Shown here piece after piece: positions 44,986 to 54,411 of a stretch of 64,000 nucleotides of DNA. A program made the position numbers and the translations under genes. This stretch comes from Bacteroidota bacterium (GTDB lineage: Bacteria; Bacteroidota; Bacteroidia; Bacteroidales; Prolixibacteraceae). Each line of letters starts with the position of its first letter. Position 1 is the stretch's first letter. The notes under the pieces were generated by a model, which worked only from the letters and a program-made list of their open reading frames with translations, was not told the DNA's origin and made no database searches. The DNA lies in NCBI GenBank assembly GCA_024278975.1, contig JAJRSD010000062.1:1-64000 (forward strand), in the 5' to 3' direction.

Positions 44986-46467
44986 ATGAAAAATATATTT
45001 AAAAGTATAATTATTATTTTCTTCTTTACAACTTTTACAGGTTGTATAGATGAACTGGAAAAAGAACCAATTGGGCTACTAACCATAGATATGATTGATT
45101 CAAACCCTTCAGCAACAACTATAGAGTCTTCAGTAAAATCGGCATACCTTCCTTTTAAAAATACCTTAAATGGTATTATCCCCGGTTGGAAATGGAACTT
45201 GGGAACTGTATTTAGAAACGATATCGTTTTGCAAGACATCGCATCAAACGATATGAATAAAAAATGGAGCCCCGATGGTGACCAACCGTGGATGGATGAA
45301 GTAGGAAGTTTTAATTTCACGTCTGAGAACCAGGCTTTTAACGGAATATGGGTGTATGACTATGAAGGTATTAGCAGAGTAAACATTGCAATTGGTTTAT
45401 TAACAAATGCTGAAATAGTGCAAGGAGCAGGAATGAGTGATGCGCGTAAAAATCAACTATTATCAGAAGCTTATTTTATAAGAGCGTATTATTATTTTGA
45501 TTTAGTAAATAATTTTGGCGATGTACCTCTGGTACTTAAATCTCCTGACTCATTCGAGGAAGCTTTTGAAGTTTCAGTGAGAGCAGACGCAGATGTAGTT
45601 ATGGCACAGATAAGTAAAGATTTAACAGATGCCAAAGCAATAGCATCAAATGAAAAATATCCTGATGTTTCTGAACCATGGAGAGTTTCAAAAGGTGCTA
45701 TTATTGCATTACAAGCTAAAGTTGCATTATTTAGTGAAGAATGGTCAACAGTAGTTAGTTTAATTTCAGAGTTGGATGCGTTAGGAAATTATAGTCTTAA
45801 TGCTGAATATTTTGACAGTTTTGATGCGGACAAAGAGTTTACCAATAATGAGGTAATTTTTGCTTACGACCACCGTTCAGATGAAATTCCTAATAATACT
45901 AATGGACTTCGTTATGTAATTGGATGGGGATTTTTTGCTCCTACTACTGATTTTATGGCTGCCTTTGAACCAAATGACCCCAGATTATTATACACCACTA
46001 CGGGTACTCCGGATGATAAACGTTCATTTAAAATAATAGGGTCAACTACTGATATGATTGATTATGGTAATAAAGTATATATCCGCTATGCAGATGTATT
46101 GCTTTGGAAAGCAGAAGCCTTACTTGAAACATCAGACTATGCCGGAGCCATTACGATAATTAATCAAATAAGAGAACGTGCCAGAACCAGCTCCACTGCC
46201 GATGGCTCAGTAATACCTGCCGGAACGCTGGCAGACAGACCATATTCAACTGATAAATCTCAGGTAAAAGAATGGTTAATGCATGAAAGAAGAGTTGAAT
46301 TAGGTTTTGAATCTCACAGGTTTAACGATTTAAAAAGATGGGGAACGGCCAAAGCAGTACTTACTGGACTTGGGAGGAATTTCCAAGATCACAACTACCT
46401 GTATCCGATACCTCAACTTGACATAGACAAGTCTGGTGGATCTATTACACAGAATCCGGGGTATTAA
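44986..46467 (+). CDS. SusD/RagB-like glycan-binding lipoprotein
   Basis: The 493-residue protein starts with a lipobox signal (FFTTFTGC, Cys20) and shows the SusD TPR-rich pattern: SEAYFIRAYYYFDLVNNFGDVPLVL, VSKGAIIALQAKVALF and VYIRYADVLLWKAEALLE, ending MHERRVELGFESHRFNDLKRWG and LYPIPQLDIDKSGGSITQNPGY. It forms the lid of the SusC channel and binds glycan at the surface. It starts 19 nt after susC. The tail matches the remnant at 50.9-51.0 kb, showing a former second SusD. Confidence 0.95.
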   Translation: MKNIFKSIIIIFFFTTFTGCIDELEKEPIGLLTIDMIDSNPSATTIESSVKSAYLPFKNTLNGIIPGWKWNLGTVFRNDIVLQDIASNDMNKKWSPDGDQPWMDEVGSFNFTSENQAFNGIWVYDYEGISRVNIAIGLLTNAEIVQGAGMSDARKNQLLSEAYFIRAYYYFDLVNNFGDVPLVLKSPDSFEEAFEVSVRADADVVMAQISKDLTDAKAIASNEKYPDVSEPWRVSKGAIIALQAKVALFSEEWSTVVSLISELDALGNYSLNAEYFDSFDADKEFTNNEVIFAYDHRSDEIPNNTNGLRYVIGWGFFAPTTDFMAAFEPNDPRLLYTTTGTPDDKRSFKIIGSTTDMIDYGNKVYIRYADVLLWKAEALLETSDYAGAITIINQIRERARTSSTADGSVIPAGTLADRPYSTDKSQVKEWLMHERRVELGFESHRFNDLKRWGTAKAVLTGLGRNFQDHNYLYPIPQLDIDKSGGSITQNPGY

Positions 46468-46491
46468 TCATATTTTTGGAAAACAAGATGT

Positions 46492-46516
46492 CCCCGGTGT
46501 TGTATTTATACCGGGG
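46492..46516 (+). other. Stem-loop between susD and GH130 genes
   Basis: CCCCGGT and ACCGGGG form a perfect 7-bp GC-rich stem with an 11-nt loop in the 70-bp gap after susD. There is no T-run, so an mRNA-processing or partial attenuation point is likelier than full termination. It may give higher susCD than enzyme expression. Confidence 0.5.
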
Positions 46517-46537
46517 GTATCGTTTAATTTTATTAAA

Positions 46538-47677
46538 ATGAAAAAAAAACTATTTGTTATTTTACAGTTAGCATTGACTTTAGGAATAAGTTCATGTCAT
46601 GCTCAAACTGATGTAATTGAAAACTGGGAATTAAGTCCATTTGTTAAGGCAGATGATGTTAATCCTGTGTTAAAACCAAACCCTAAATCGGAATTTACCT
46701 GTCCAGTACGTCTCGAAAATGTCAGATGGGAGGAGAAAGATGTATTTAACCCAGCAGCGGTTGTTAAAGACGATAAAGTGTACTTATTATACCGTGCTGA
46801 AGATACAGTAGGAAAATTCCATGGGACATCCAGAATCGGCTTAGCAGTTAGTAATGACGGGCTTCATTTTGAGACAATGCCTGAACCAGTATTTTATCCT
46901 GATAACGATAAGTTTAAGATTTTTGAATGGGAAGGAGGTTGCGAAGACCCACGTATTGTTGAAGATGACAATGGGACATATTATATGACTTATACCGCTT
47001 ATGACGGTGATAAGGCTCGATTGTTTATTGCAACATCTAAAGATTTGATAAAATGGCAAAAACATGGATCCATCTTTAAGGAAACAGAAGGCGGAAAATA
47101 TGTTGCTATATGGTCAAAATCTGGCTCCATTGTAACTCGGCGTGTGGGTGATAAATTAATTGCAACCAAAATAAATGGTAAATATTGGATGTATTTTGGT
47201 GAATCTAATATTTATGCTGCAACATCAGAAAATCTTATTGATTGGTCTCCGGTTCAGGAGGAGGATGAAACTAAACAACACTATGATACAATGAGAAAAC
47301 ATATGGCATTTAAAATAATTTTTTCACCCCGAAAAGGGTTTTTTGACAGTGAACTGGTTGAGCCGGGACCACCTGCTATATCAACTGACAAAGGAATTGT
47401 ATTTATATATAACTCGAAAAACAGCAAAGATTTTGGAGATAAAAAACTGCCTGATGGAACCTATGCTGCTGGACAAGTCCTGTTAGATGCAAAAAATCCG
47501 CTAAACGTTATAGCCAGAACAGATGAGAATTTCTTTAGACCTGAGAAACCATACGAAATAACCGGACAGGTTGATAACGTAAGTTTTCTTGAAGGATTAG
47601 TTCATTTCAAAGGACAATGGTTTCTCTATTATGGTACTGCAGACTCAAAAATAGCAGTTGCTGTTAAATCACAATAA
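46538..47677 (+). CDS. GH130-family mannoside phosphorylase/hydrolase
   Basis: The 379-residue product from ATG 46538 has a lipobox-like signal (LGISSCHAQ) and the five-bladed propeller of GH130: WEEKDVFNPAAVVKDDKVYLLYRAED, EGGCEDPRIVEDDNGTYYMTYTAYDG, GKYWMYFGESNIYAATS, LVEPGPPAISTDKGIVFIYNS and VSFLEGLVHFKGQWFLYYGTADSKIAVA. GH130 acts on beta-mannosides, including the Man-GlcNAc core of N-glycans by phosphorolysis; extracytoplasmic members are usually hydrolases. The frame is open upstream into susD, but the signal peptide fixes the start. Confidence 0.88.
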   Translation: MKKKLFVILQLALTLGISSCHAQTDVIENWELSPFVKADDVNPVLKPNPKSEFTCPVRLENVRWEEKDVFNPAAVVKDDKVYLLYRAEDTVGKFHGTSRIGLAVSNDGLHFETMPEPVFYPDNDKFKIFEWEGGCEDPRIVEDDNGTYYMTYTAYDGDKARLFIATSKDLIKWQKHGSIFKETEGGKYVAIWSKSGSIVTRRVGDKLIATKINGKYWMYFGESNIYAATSENLIDWSPVQEEDETKQHYDTMRKHMAFKIIFSPRKGFFDSELVEPGPPAISTDKGIVFIYNSKNSKDFGDKKLPDGTYAAGQVLLDAKNPLNVIARTDENFFRPEKPYEITGQVDNVSFLEGLVHFKGQWFLYYGTADSKIAVAVKSQ

Positions 47678-47772
47678 AGCGGAAATACCCGACCTATCAT
47701 GTAAGACTTCAGAATTAATGAGTTATACTTTGTTTTCCATAGGCTAAGAAAGTTACCTGCAACTAGCAGAAA

Positions 47773-48588
47773 ATGACTATACTAAATATTGTACACCTTT
47801 GCCTCCTCTTGTGGATATCGTCCGGTTATAGTTTCCAAAGCAGAAAAAAAGAACCTGTTATACCTGCCCACGCACACAACGATTATGAACATAAACGACC
47901 GTTGAAGGATGCCATAAAATATAAGTTTAAAAGCATTGAAGTGGATGTTTTTTCTGTTGGCGATTCTCTTTTTTTAGCACACGACTTTAGTCAGATAAAA
48001 CCTGGAAAAACTCTTCGGGAATTATATCTGGATCCGCTTAAAAAAATAATTTCAAAGAATAACGGAACTGTATATGGGGGAGAAACTGAGTTGATTTTGC
48101 TTGTTGATATTAAAGATGAAGGCTTGAAGACTTATAAACTTCTGCATCAAATACTCGAAAGTTATAAATTTATGCTCACATCATATAATCAAGATATAAA
48201 AAATCAGGGCTCAATTGCTATAATAGTTTCAGGTAACAGGTCTCTTGAATATATGAAAAATCAAGCAGTGAGATATGCCTGTTATGATGGGCGTATTTCA
48301 GATCTGAATTCAGGAATATCTTCTTCGTTAATGCCGTTAGTCAGTGACAATTGGCAGCACCATTTTAAGTGGGATGGTAAAGGCGAGATGCCTGCTGCCG
48401 AAAAAGACAAATTATTATTGACTGTGCAAAAAGCCCATAAAAATGGATATATGATTCGATTTTGGGCAACTCCTGATAAGTCAGGCATTGAACGAGATGC
48501 TGTATGGAATGAATTAAAAAATGCACATATTGACTTAATAGGTTCAGATGATCTAAAAGGACTACAAGCAATGTTTTTGAAACAATAA
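47773..48588 (+). CDS. PI-PLC/GDPD-like phosphodiesterase (AIM6-type)
   Basis: The 271-residue protein has an N-terminal signal (about 1-20) and a TIM-barrel start VIPAHAHNDYEHKRPLKDAIKYKFKSIEVDVFSVGDSLFLAHD, which is the catalytic HxHNDY...EVD pattern of the phosphatidylinositol phospholipase C-like family. MIRFWATPDKSGIERDAVWNEL closes the barrel. Family members cleave phosphodiesters; in PULs their substrate is unknown. It sits between GH130 and GH42 genes with short gaps. Confidence 0.8.
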   Translation: MTILNIVHLCLLLWISSGYSFQSRKKEPVIPAHAHNDYEHKRPLKDAIKYKFKSIEVDVFSVGDSLFLAHDFSQIKPGKTLRELYLDPLKKIISKNNGTVYGGETELILLVDIKDEGLKTYKLLHQILESYKFMLTSYNQDIKNQGSIAIIVSGNRSLEYMKNQAVRYACYDGRISDLNSGISSSLMPLVSDNWQHHFKWDGKGEMPAAEKDKLLLTVQKAHKNGYMIRFWATPDKSGIERDAVWNELKNAHIDLIGSDDLKGLQAMFLKQ

Positions 48589-48619
48589 ACTATATTTTTG
48601 AATTTAAAACACCTTAGAA

Positions 48620-50629
48620 ATGGGAAAAAATAAAAATGGTTTTCTAACATTAATGGCTTTAACATTGCTAATCTCTATCGCAACTCAATTAAAAGGTCAG
48701 CCTCCAACAATTGGGGCACAAGTATTTATTGAACCAGATCAAAACAAACACGATGTAGAAGTATGGTTTAAATTATTGGAAGCTCACAATATGCAGGTAT
48801 GCCGCATACGACTATTTGAAGAACATGTTAACCAAGGAAATGGGGGCTGGGATTTTTCAATATATGACTTTGCCTTTGAAATGGCGCAAAAATATGGAGT
48901 TAAAATTATGGTTACACTATTTCCGTTAGACAATAGTGTTGGAGGTTTCAAATTTCCAAAAGATCAGGAACACCAAAAGTCTATCGAAAAATATATCCGT
49001 AAAACAGTGAAACATTTCAAGGATCACCCTGCTTTGGACACTTGGGTACTGCAAAATGAACCAGGCACTAATGAGTATTCTCGAAATGACTACTCACTAC
49101 CAAAATTTGAAAAATTCAAAACAGAGCAAAAAAAGAAGGTATGGAATGGATATATGAAAAATTATCCTGAATTTGAGTTGTTTTGGCGAGATTATACAAC
49201 AGAGTACCTTGGCTGGATTGCAAAAATAATAAGAGAAGAAGACCCAAATGCGATAACACACGTCAATAATCACATGCTTTTTTCAAACTTGCAGCAATAT
49301 GATTTTTCTCGATGGATGCCTTTCCTTTCAACTTTAGGGGCCTCTATTCACGCTTCATGGCACTTAGGCTACTTTATGAGAAACCAATACACGATGGCAA
49401 TTGCGGCTAATTGTGATATTATTAGCAGTGCCGCAGAGCCTAAGCCGTTCTGGGTAACCGAGTTGCAGGGAGGTACAAATATTTTTAGTGGCTTTAATCC
49501 GTTATGCCCTTCAGAGGATGATATTGCACAGTGGCTATGGACTTGTATTGGTTCTGGTGCCGAACGTACTATTTTTTGGACATTAAACGCCAGAGCTTCT
49601 GGTGCAGAAGCAGGAGAATGGGGAATGGTTACTTATCAGAACAGGGCAACAGACAGGCTAATCATGTCTGGAAATATAGCCCAAGTATTAGCAAAGGAAA
49701 AAGTTTTTTTCGAGAAAGCCAAGACTGTAAAATCTGATATAACCCTACTTTATTCGCCCGAGTCTATGATTATGTTCTCAGACAAAATAATGTCGTCGCA
49801 ATTTGAAGAAGATATATTGGGACGGAATAAAGGTGCTCACATTAAATCCATGTTATCTTACTATGAAACTTTATCAGAGATGGGCATTTCATGTAATATT
49901 AAACAAATGGATAATTTTGACTGGGAAATAAAAACGGATAGCCCCAGAATCGCCATTCTTGCCAATATGTTATCTATCCCAAAAGAATTTATAGACAATC
50001 TATACACATTTGTTGGTAATGGTAATAAATTAATAGTAACAGGGTTGAGTGGTTTTTATGATGAAAATATGCACAATGTTTATATGAGTTCAGATCCTTT
50101 CAGGGAACTTTTTGGGGCAACACTTGAAGAGTATAAATTCGTAGGTAACAATTTTGATATCCAGTTGACTGATTCTAATGTCTTATTACCTGCACATATG
50201 GTTAAAGGAATAATTAAAACCGACAAGGCAAGCGAAATTGGGACATTAAGTGGTAACGTAATCGCAGTCAGAAATAAATATGGAAAAGGTGAAGTCGTTT
50301 GGATTCCTTCACTCATTGGTCTTGGTTCGTGGCAAAAAAACAATGACTCTTTTGCTTCCTTTATTATAGAGGAGATAAAGGAGACCGTCCGGCAGTTACC
50401 CTTTACATTATTAAGACATAGCAAACATGTTTTGCTAAGAACCATGAAATCAGACGAAGACTATCTTACTGTTCTAATCAATATGGAAGCCAAAAATATA
50501 ACTGTCGGTCTTGAGGGAAATATTGACAAGAGAGCTAGGTTAATCTTTGGTGGAAAACTTATTGAGAATATTGATATTAGGAATATTCATCTTGCACCAC
50601 AAGAAACGGTTGTAATCATATGGCAATAA
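48620..50629 (+). CDS. GH42-like beta-galactosidase, secreted
   Basis: The 669-residue protein has a signal peptide (about 8-26, ending LKGQ). The catalytic TIM barrel holds the acid/base in LQNEPG (Glu147) and the nucleophile in WVTELQGG (Glu281), consistent with clan GH-A family 42. A trimerisation-like Rossmann domain (about 365-560; IAILANMLSIPKEFIDNLYTFV) and a small beta domain follow. It likely removes terminal beta-galactose or a related sugar. It is followed by a 720-bp stretch of gene debris and hairpins. Confidence 0.85.
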   Translation: MGKNKNGFLTLMALTLLISIATQLKGQPPTIGAQVFIEPDQNKHDVEVWFKLLEAHNMQVCRIRLFEEHVNQGNGGWDFSIYDFAFEMAQKYGVKIMVTLFPLDNSVGGFKFPKDQEHQKSIEKYIRKTVKHFKDHPALDTWVLQNEPGTNEYSRNDYSLPKFEKFKTEQKKKVWNGYMKNYPEFELFWRDYTTEYLGWIAKIIREEDPNAITHVNNHMLFSNLQQYDFSRWMPFLSTLGASIHASWHLGYFMRNQYTMAIAANCDIISSAAEPKPFWVTELQGGTNIFSGFNPLCPSEDDIAQWLWTCIGSGAERTIFWTLNARASGAEAGEWGMVTYQNRATDRLIMSGNIAQVLAKEKVFFEKAKTVKSDITLLYSPESMIMFSDKIMSSQFEEDILGRNKGAHIKSMLSYYETLSEMGISCNIKQMDNFDWEIKTDSPRIAILANMLSIPKEFIDNLYTFVGNGNKLIVTGLSGFYDENMHNVYMSSDPFRELFGATLEEYKFVGNNFDIQLTDSNVLLPAHMVKGIIKTDKASEIGTLSGNVIAVRNKYGKGEVVWIPSLIGLGSWQKNNDSFASFIIEEIKETVRQLPFTLLRHSKHVLLRTMKSDEDYLTVLINMEAKNITVGLEGNIDKRARLIFGGKLIENIDIRNIHLAPQETVVIIWQ

Positions 50630-50712
50630 CAGCACATAAGAGATGTACCTTGCTGTTGCAGGCAAGTGGGTTGAAATTGCTACTTTTGTTTACAAGCATC
50701 CCCTTTACCAAA

Positions 50713-50751
50713 TAGGTCATAGAAAATTACAGAATAATTTTCTATGACCTA
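50713..50751. repeat. Perfect 17-bp inverted repeat with 5-nt loop
   Basis: TAGGTCATAGAAAATTA (50713-50729) and its exact inverse (50735-50751) flank CAGAA. It lies 84 nt after the GH42 stop. There is no T-run on either strand, so although it could end transcripts it may also be the trace of an inserted element. Confidence 0.8.
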
Positions 50752-50757
50752 ATCTGG

Positions 50758-51015
50758 GTGGATTATATCTTCAGGTTTTGGGGAAGCAGCTCGTCCAGCC
50801 TGTTTACTTTGTGGTGTGGTATTACTTCTAACACTTTTTTTAGCCACTTTACTTTAAAATATGAAGTTGAGCCAGAATCAGGAATTGAATACATTTGCCC
50901 AAATAAGGGCGGTGATTTTGAAAATCCTGTATTTGAAGATAAATACTATCTATGGCCAATTCCTGTAAGTGCCAGATCACAAAATCCTGCTTTAGGGCAA
51001 AACCCTGGCTGGTAG
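50758..51015 (+). pseudogene. Remnant of a SusD/RagB-like gene (C-terminus only)
   Basis: The open frame ends FENPVFEDKYYLWPIPVSARSQNPALGQNPGW, the standard C-terminal signature of SusD/RagB proteins (compare YLYPIPQLDI...QNPGY in the intact gene upstream). The first half of the frame has no SusD likeness and no lipobox. The rest of the gene, and any matching susC, is missing. This is a relic of a second SusCD pair. Confidence 0.78.
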
Positions 51016-51056
51016 TATAACTAGCAAATTGAGGATTTATTAAATTATGTTATTAT

Positions 51057-51109
51057 ATTCACCGGGTGACTTGTTGGGTAACATCCAAATAAATAGTCAC
51101 CCGGTGAAT
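51057..51109. repeat. Perfect 15-bp inverted repeat, long hairpin
   Basis: ATTCACCGGGTGACT (51057-51071) and AGTCACCCGGTGAAT (51095-51109) are exact inverses around a 23-nt loop. It lies 42 nt after the SusD remnant stop, so it may be the old terminator. A further TTAACC-GTT-GGTTAA palindrome follows at 51120-51134. I see no gene in 51110-51349. Confidence 0.8.
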
Positions 51110-51349
51110 TAATAATTAATTAACCGTTGGTTAAGAATCACATTTCTGGTATCATTCTGAACGATGAAAACCTGCTGCCAATAGGCAGTGAATCTGTTAC
51201 CAACATAAGATGGTTGCAGGTCTCTCACTATTAGGAATTTGAAATGATATTACCCATCAAAATATATTGGACTTGACATCTATGATATTAAGAAAACCAT
51301 AATAAGACAGGAATGTCATTTTTTAGAGGCACAATGAAAAATAACAATT

Positions 51350-51571
51350 ATGAAGAATAAGCTAATAAAGTTTACGGGAATATTTTTATCACTATTTTAT
51401 TCCATCTCTTTAACTTCATGTAATGATGAAAATAACAGCTATAAATCAATAAATTCATTCGAAAAATACAGAGAGCTTAGGGCAGAAAAACTTAATAAAC
51501 CCAGCACAGTTATTCATAATAACGATGGTTGTGATATATTGTATTTTCCAATTAATGTGAAATATTGCTAA
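51350..51571 (+). pseudogene. Orphan N-terminal fragment of a secreted GH-like protein
   Basis: The 73-codon frame encodes a lipobox signal (SISLTSC) followed by SFEKYRELRAEKLNKPSTVIHNNDGCDILYFP. This matches the N-terminus of the gene at 52428 (YRELRQEKLNQPRPVIHNNDGCDAYLFPSD), then breaks off into a few unrelated codons. Either a truncated duplicate or the residue of recombination between tandem paralogs. Confidence 0.78.
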
Positions 51572-51652
51572 AACATGGTTTTGAATTTAGCATCAGAAAG
51601 AATTGATTGCTACCTGTGTTACTAAATAAAAACAAATTAGAGGAAACTAAGT

Positions 51653-52441
51653 ATGATCGAAATTATGAAGCCTAAAATATCATTTTCTGCAATTCTAATA
51701 TTCATTCTCATTTTTTTCTCCTATTGTAAAGTTCCCGATAAGGAAATGACACCTGGCCTACTCCTGACTTTCGATGACCGGAATATGTTGCATTGGGAAA
51801 AACAAATCCCTTTGTTTGAGAAATACGATGCCCATGTAACTTTTTTTATCGATCATTTTGATGAACTTACAACTGAACAATTAGAGGCATTACAAAAATT
51901 AAGAAATGCAGGTCATGCCATTGGTTGCCATGGTCTGAAGCACCGTAACGCAGCAGAATACAGTGAGGAATATTCCATTGAGAAATATATTTCGGATGAG
52001 ATTGCCCCGGCAATAGAATCGATGAATAAAATGGGATTTTTCCCTACATCTTTTGCTTACCCATATAGCAAGCGAAATGAAAAAACTGACAATGAATTAC
52101 TGAAATATTTTCGTCACCTCCGATGTGGTAGCCCTGTTAAAGGAGAAATAGTAAAAACAGAGAGGTATTTTGTTAAAATTGAAGATGTTCATAAAAAGGG
52201 GAGGTTAGATGGTGCCAGTTTCCACCCTAAATCAAAGATCGACGAATTGGTTTCTCAGGCAAAAAAAGCCATAGATAGAATTTCGAAAAATGGAGAGTTG
52301 CTGGTTTTGTATGCTCACGACATACGTAACGAAAGTGAAGATGGACCTAAACATTTTATAACTATTGATGCATTAGAAGAAATTTTGTTGTATTCAAAAA
52401 TAAATCACATTAAATTATATTCTTTTGATGAACTTCCTTAA
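51653..52441 (+). CDS. Polysaccharide deacetylase-family (NodB-like) lipoprotein
   Basis: The 262-residue protein has a lipoprotein-like signal (IFFSYC) and NodB motifs: LLTFDDRN (motif 1, Asp-Asp), GHAIGCHGLKHRN (motif 2, HxxxH), FAYPYSKRN (motif 3) and LLVLYAHDIRN (motif 5). These metal-dependent enzymes remove acetyl groups from carbohydrates. It lies between the two copies of the GH-like family and ends 14 bases into the next gene. ATG at 51665 is an alternative start. Confidence 0.83.
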   Translation: MIEIMKPKISFSAILIFILIFFSYCKVPDKEMTPGLLLTFDDRNMLHWEKQIPLFEKYDAHVTFFIDHFDELTTEQLEALQKLRNAGHAIGCHGLKHRNAAEYSEEYSIEKYISDEIAPAIESMNKMGFFPTSFAYPYSKRNEKTDNELLKYFRHLRCGSPVKGEIVKTERYFVKIEDVHKKGRLDGASFHPKSKIDELVSQAKKAIDRISKNGELLVLYAHDIRNESEDGPKHFITIDALEEILLYSKINHIKLYSFDELP

Positions 52442-54091
52442 TAAAAAGCAAAGTAATGATTTTGCCAAGCCTATATTGTTGGTTTGCCTAATTGTTTTTA
52501 TGTTGTTTCTTTCGTGTAAAAAAGGAGCAAAGCCAGAGAATGAGGCTATAACCAGCCTTCAGACATACCGGGAATTAAGGCAGGAAAAACTCAACCAACC
52601 ACGACCTGTTATTCATAATAACGATGGTTGCGATGCATATTTATTTCCATCAGACAGGGAATTTTCTTTAACAAATTTCCTTGATTATCGTTCAGTTGGA
52701 TTGAAAGGCACAGATGTAAGCACAATATCCTATTGTACCATAGCTTCTTCTTTGGGCAATTTACGCATAACACTAAAGTTGGTGAGTTTCTTACATTGCA
52801 ACATAACAGGCCCGGCAAAAAGAATATCACTCCTGAATTTGTCAAGCTGGGAACCGACCCGTTGGAAGTAACCTGCAAGTTTGCACATGAAAATGGCTTT
52901 GAATTTTTTTGGTCAAACCGCATAAACGACACCCATGATTCCGGGCATCGACCAGACAAGCCTTACGAGCGTTGGTCTAAGTTGAAAACGGAACATCCCG
53001 AATACCTTTTTGGAGCGTGTGGTGAAAGTTTGCCACATGGTCGTTGGAGTGCCGTAGATTTTTCGCATAAGGAAATTCGTGATTTATGCTTACAATATTA
53101 TACCGAAGTATGTGAAAACTACGATGTTGACGGAATTGAACTGGATTTTTTCAGGCACCTTTATCTGTTTAAGAATGTAGCCAGAGGAGGAATTGCAACA
53201 GCAACTCAACTCGATATGTTAACAGATATGCTTACCCAAATCAGGGAAATGACTGAAAGGGTAGGAATGAATAAAGGTAACCCAATCTTAGTATTGGTAA
53301 GAGTCCCCGATTCGGTAGAATATTGCCGTAGCATTGGCATCGATTTGGAAAAATGGATGGCGAAAGGATTGGTCGATATTGTTGTAGGTAGCGGTTATTT
53401 CCGACTTAACCCGTGGAAATACTTAGTTAGTCTGGGTAGCAAGTATGGGGCGAAGGTTTATGCAGGGTTAAGTGAGCCACGGGTAAAAAAAGAGAACCCG
53501 CTGCTTAAAAGGTTGCAAAACCCTGTATTTCGTGCCCGTTCTGCTGCTGCCTGGCAAGCGGGTATTGATGGACTTTATATTTTTAATGAATATAATACCC
53601 GGAGCAAATACCTTTCTGAAATTGGAAGTGCAAGTAAGCTGAAAAGTAAAAATAACCTCTATTTTGTCACATACCGTATCGCAAACCCAGGGTCATACTT
53701 AAAAGATGGAGCTCAATATTCTACTCTTCCTTTGTTAACGCCATCAAACCCTATAAACTTAGATTCGAAGCCAATAACATTATCATTAGAAATAGGAAAT
53801 GAAAGTGCTCCCGCAAGAGTTTCATTAATTCTTTATTTAAACGAGAAATATTCGGGAGGATTAAAAGCAAACCTTAACGGCATTCTGTTAAAATATAAGA
53901 AATGTACGGATGATGGACTTATTGTTTTTGAAGTTCCAATAGAGTCAGTAAAACAAGGTGAAAACAAATTAACATTTAGCTATGGGAATGAACAAAAAAA
54001 ACTAACACTACTGGATGCCGCAATCCTTTTTTACCGCAATCCTGACGATTTAGATACAAAAAAACTGGCAACTCTTTGTTTTGATAATTAA
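52428..54091 (+). pseudogene. Secreted TIM-barrel, glycoside hydrolase-like protein, frameshifted
   Basis: The frame from ATG 52428 gives a lipobox signal (LFLSC), YRELRQEKLNQPRPVIHNNDGCDAYLFPSD and SVGLKGTDVSTISYCTIASS, then leaves frame near 52750. From 52751 another frame carries on FGQFTHNTKVGEFLTLQHNR through a TIM-barrel-like body (NGFEFFWSNRINDTHD, YDVDGIELDFFRHLYLF, DGLYIFNEYNTR) to 54091. Adding one T to the TTT run at 52751-52753 restores about 554 residues. VDGIELDFFR holds candidate catalytic acids. I do not know its family or substrate. Mutation or homopolymer error are both possible. Confidence 0.82.
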
Positions 54092-54103
54092 AAAATAGAT
54101 GTA

Positions 54104-54382
54104 ATGAATGTAAAACACTATTTCGTAACTTTATTATTAATACCTTTTTCATTATTTGCTTCTAGTCCACTGATACAAGTTACAGAAATATGGGATAATG
54201 CCCCACACAATGCTTTTACAGATTTAATTAGGTACAATAATAAGTTTTACTGCACCTTCAGGGAAGGTACAGGACATGTTCCCGGAGAAACAGGTGAAGA
54301 TGGAAAGATAAGAATATTAATAAACTGTTTCAATCTCAAGCGAAAAGTAATATCGGTAAATTTTGAAATATGTTATGGTTAA
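54104..54382 (+). pseudogene. Truncated sialidase-like (BNR) protein, N-terminal part only
   Basis: The frame has a signal peptide (about 1-20, ending LFASS) and the start of an exo-sialidase-like propeller: VTEIWDNAPHNAFTDLIRYNNKFYCTFREGTGHV and GEDGKIRIL. It then runs into about 20 unrelated codons and stops at 92. Full members are several hundred residues. The downstream sialate lyase and symporter fit a former sialidase at this spot. Confidence 0.72.
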
Positions 54383-54411
54383 AAATTGAAATACTAACTG
54401 AGAGTTTATAA

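Noticed and set aside
46436-46537. Upstream extension of the GH130 protein into susD
   Set aside because: The extension overlaps susD coding sequence and the signal peptide begins at ATG 46538.
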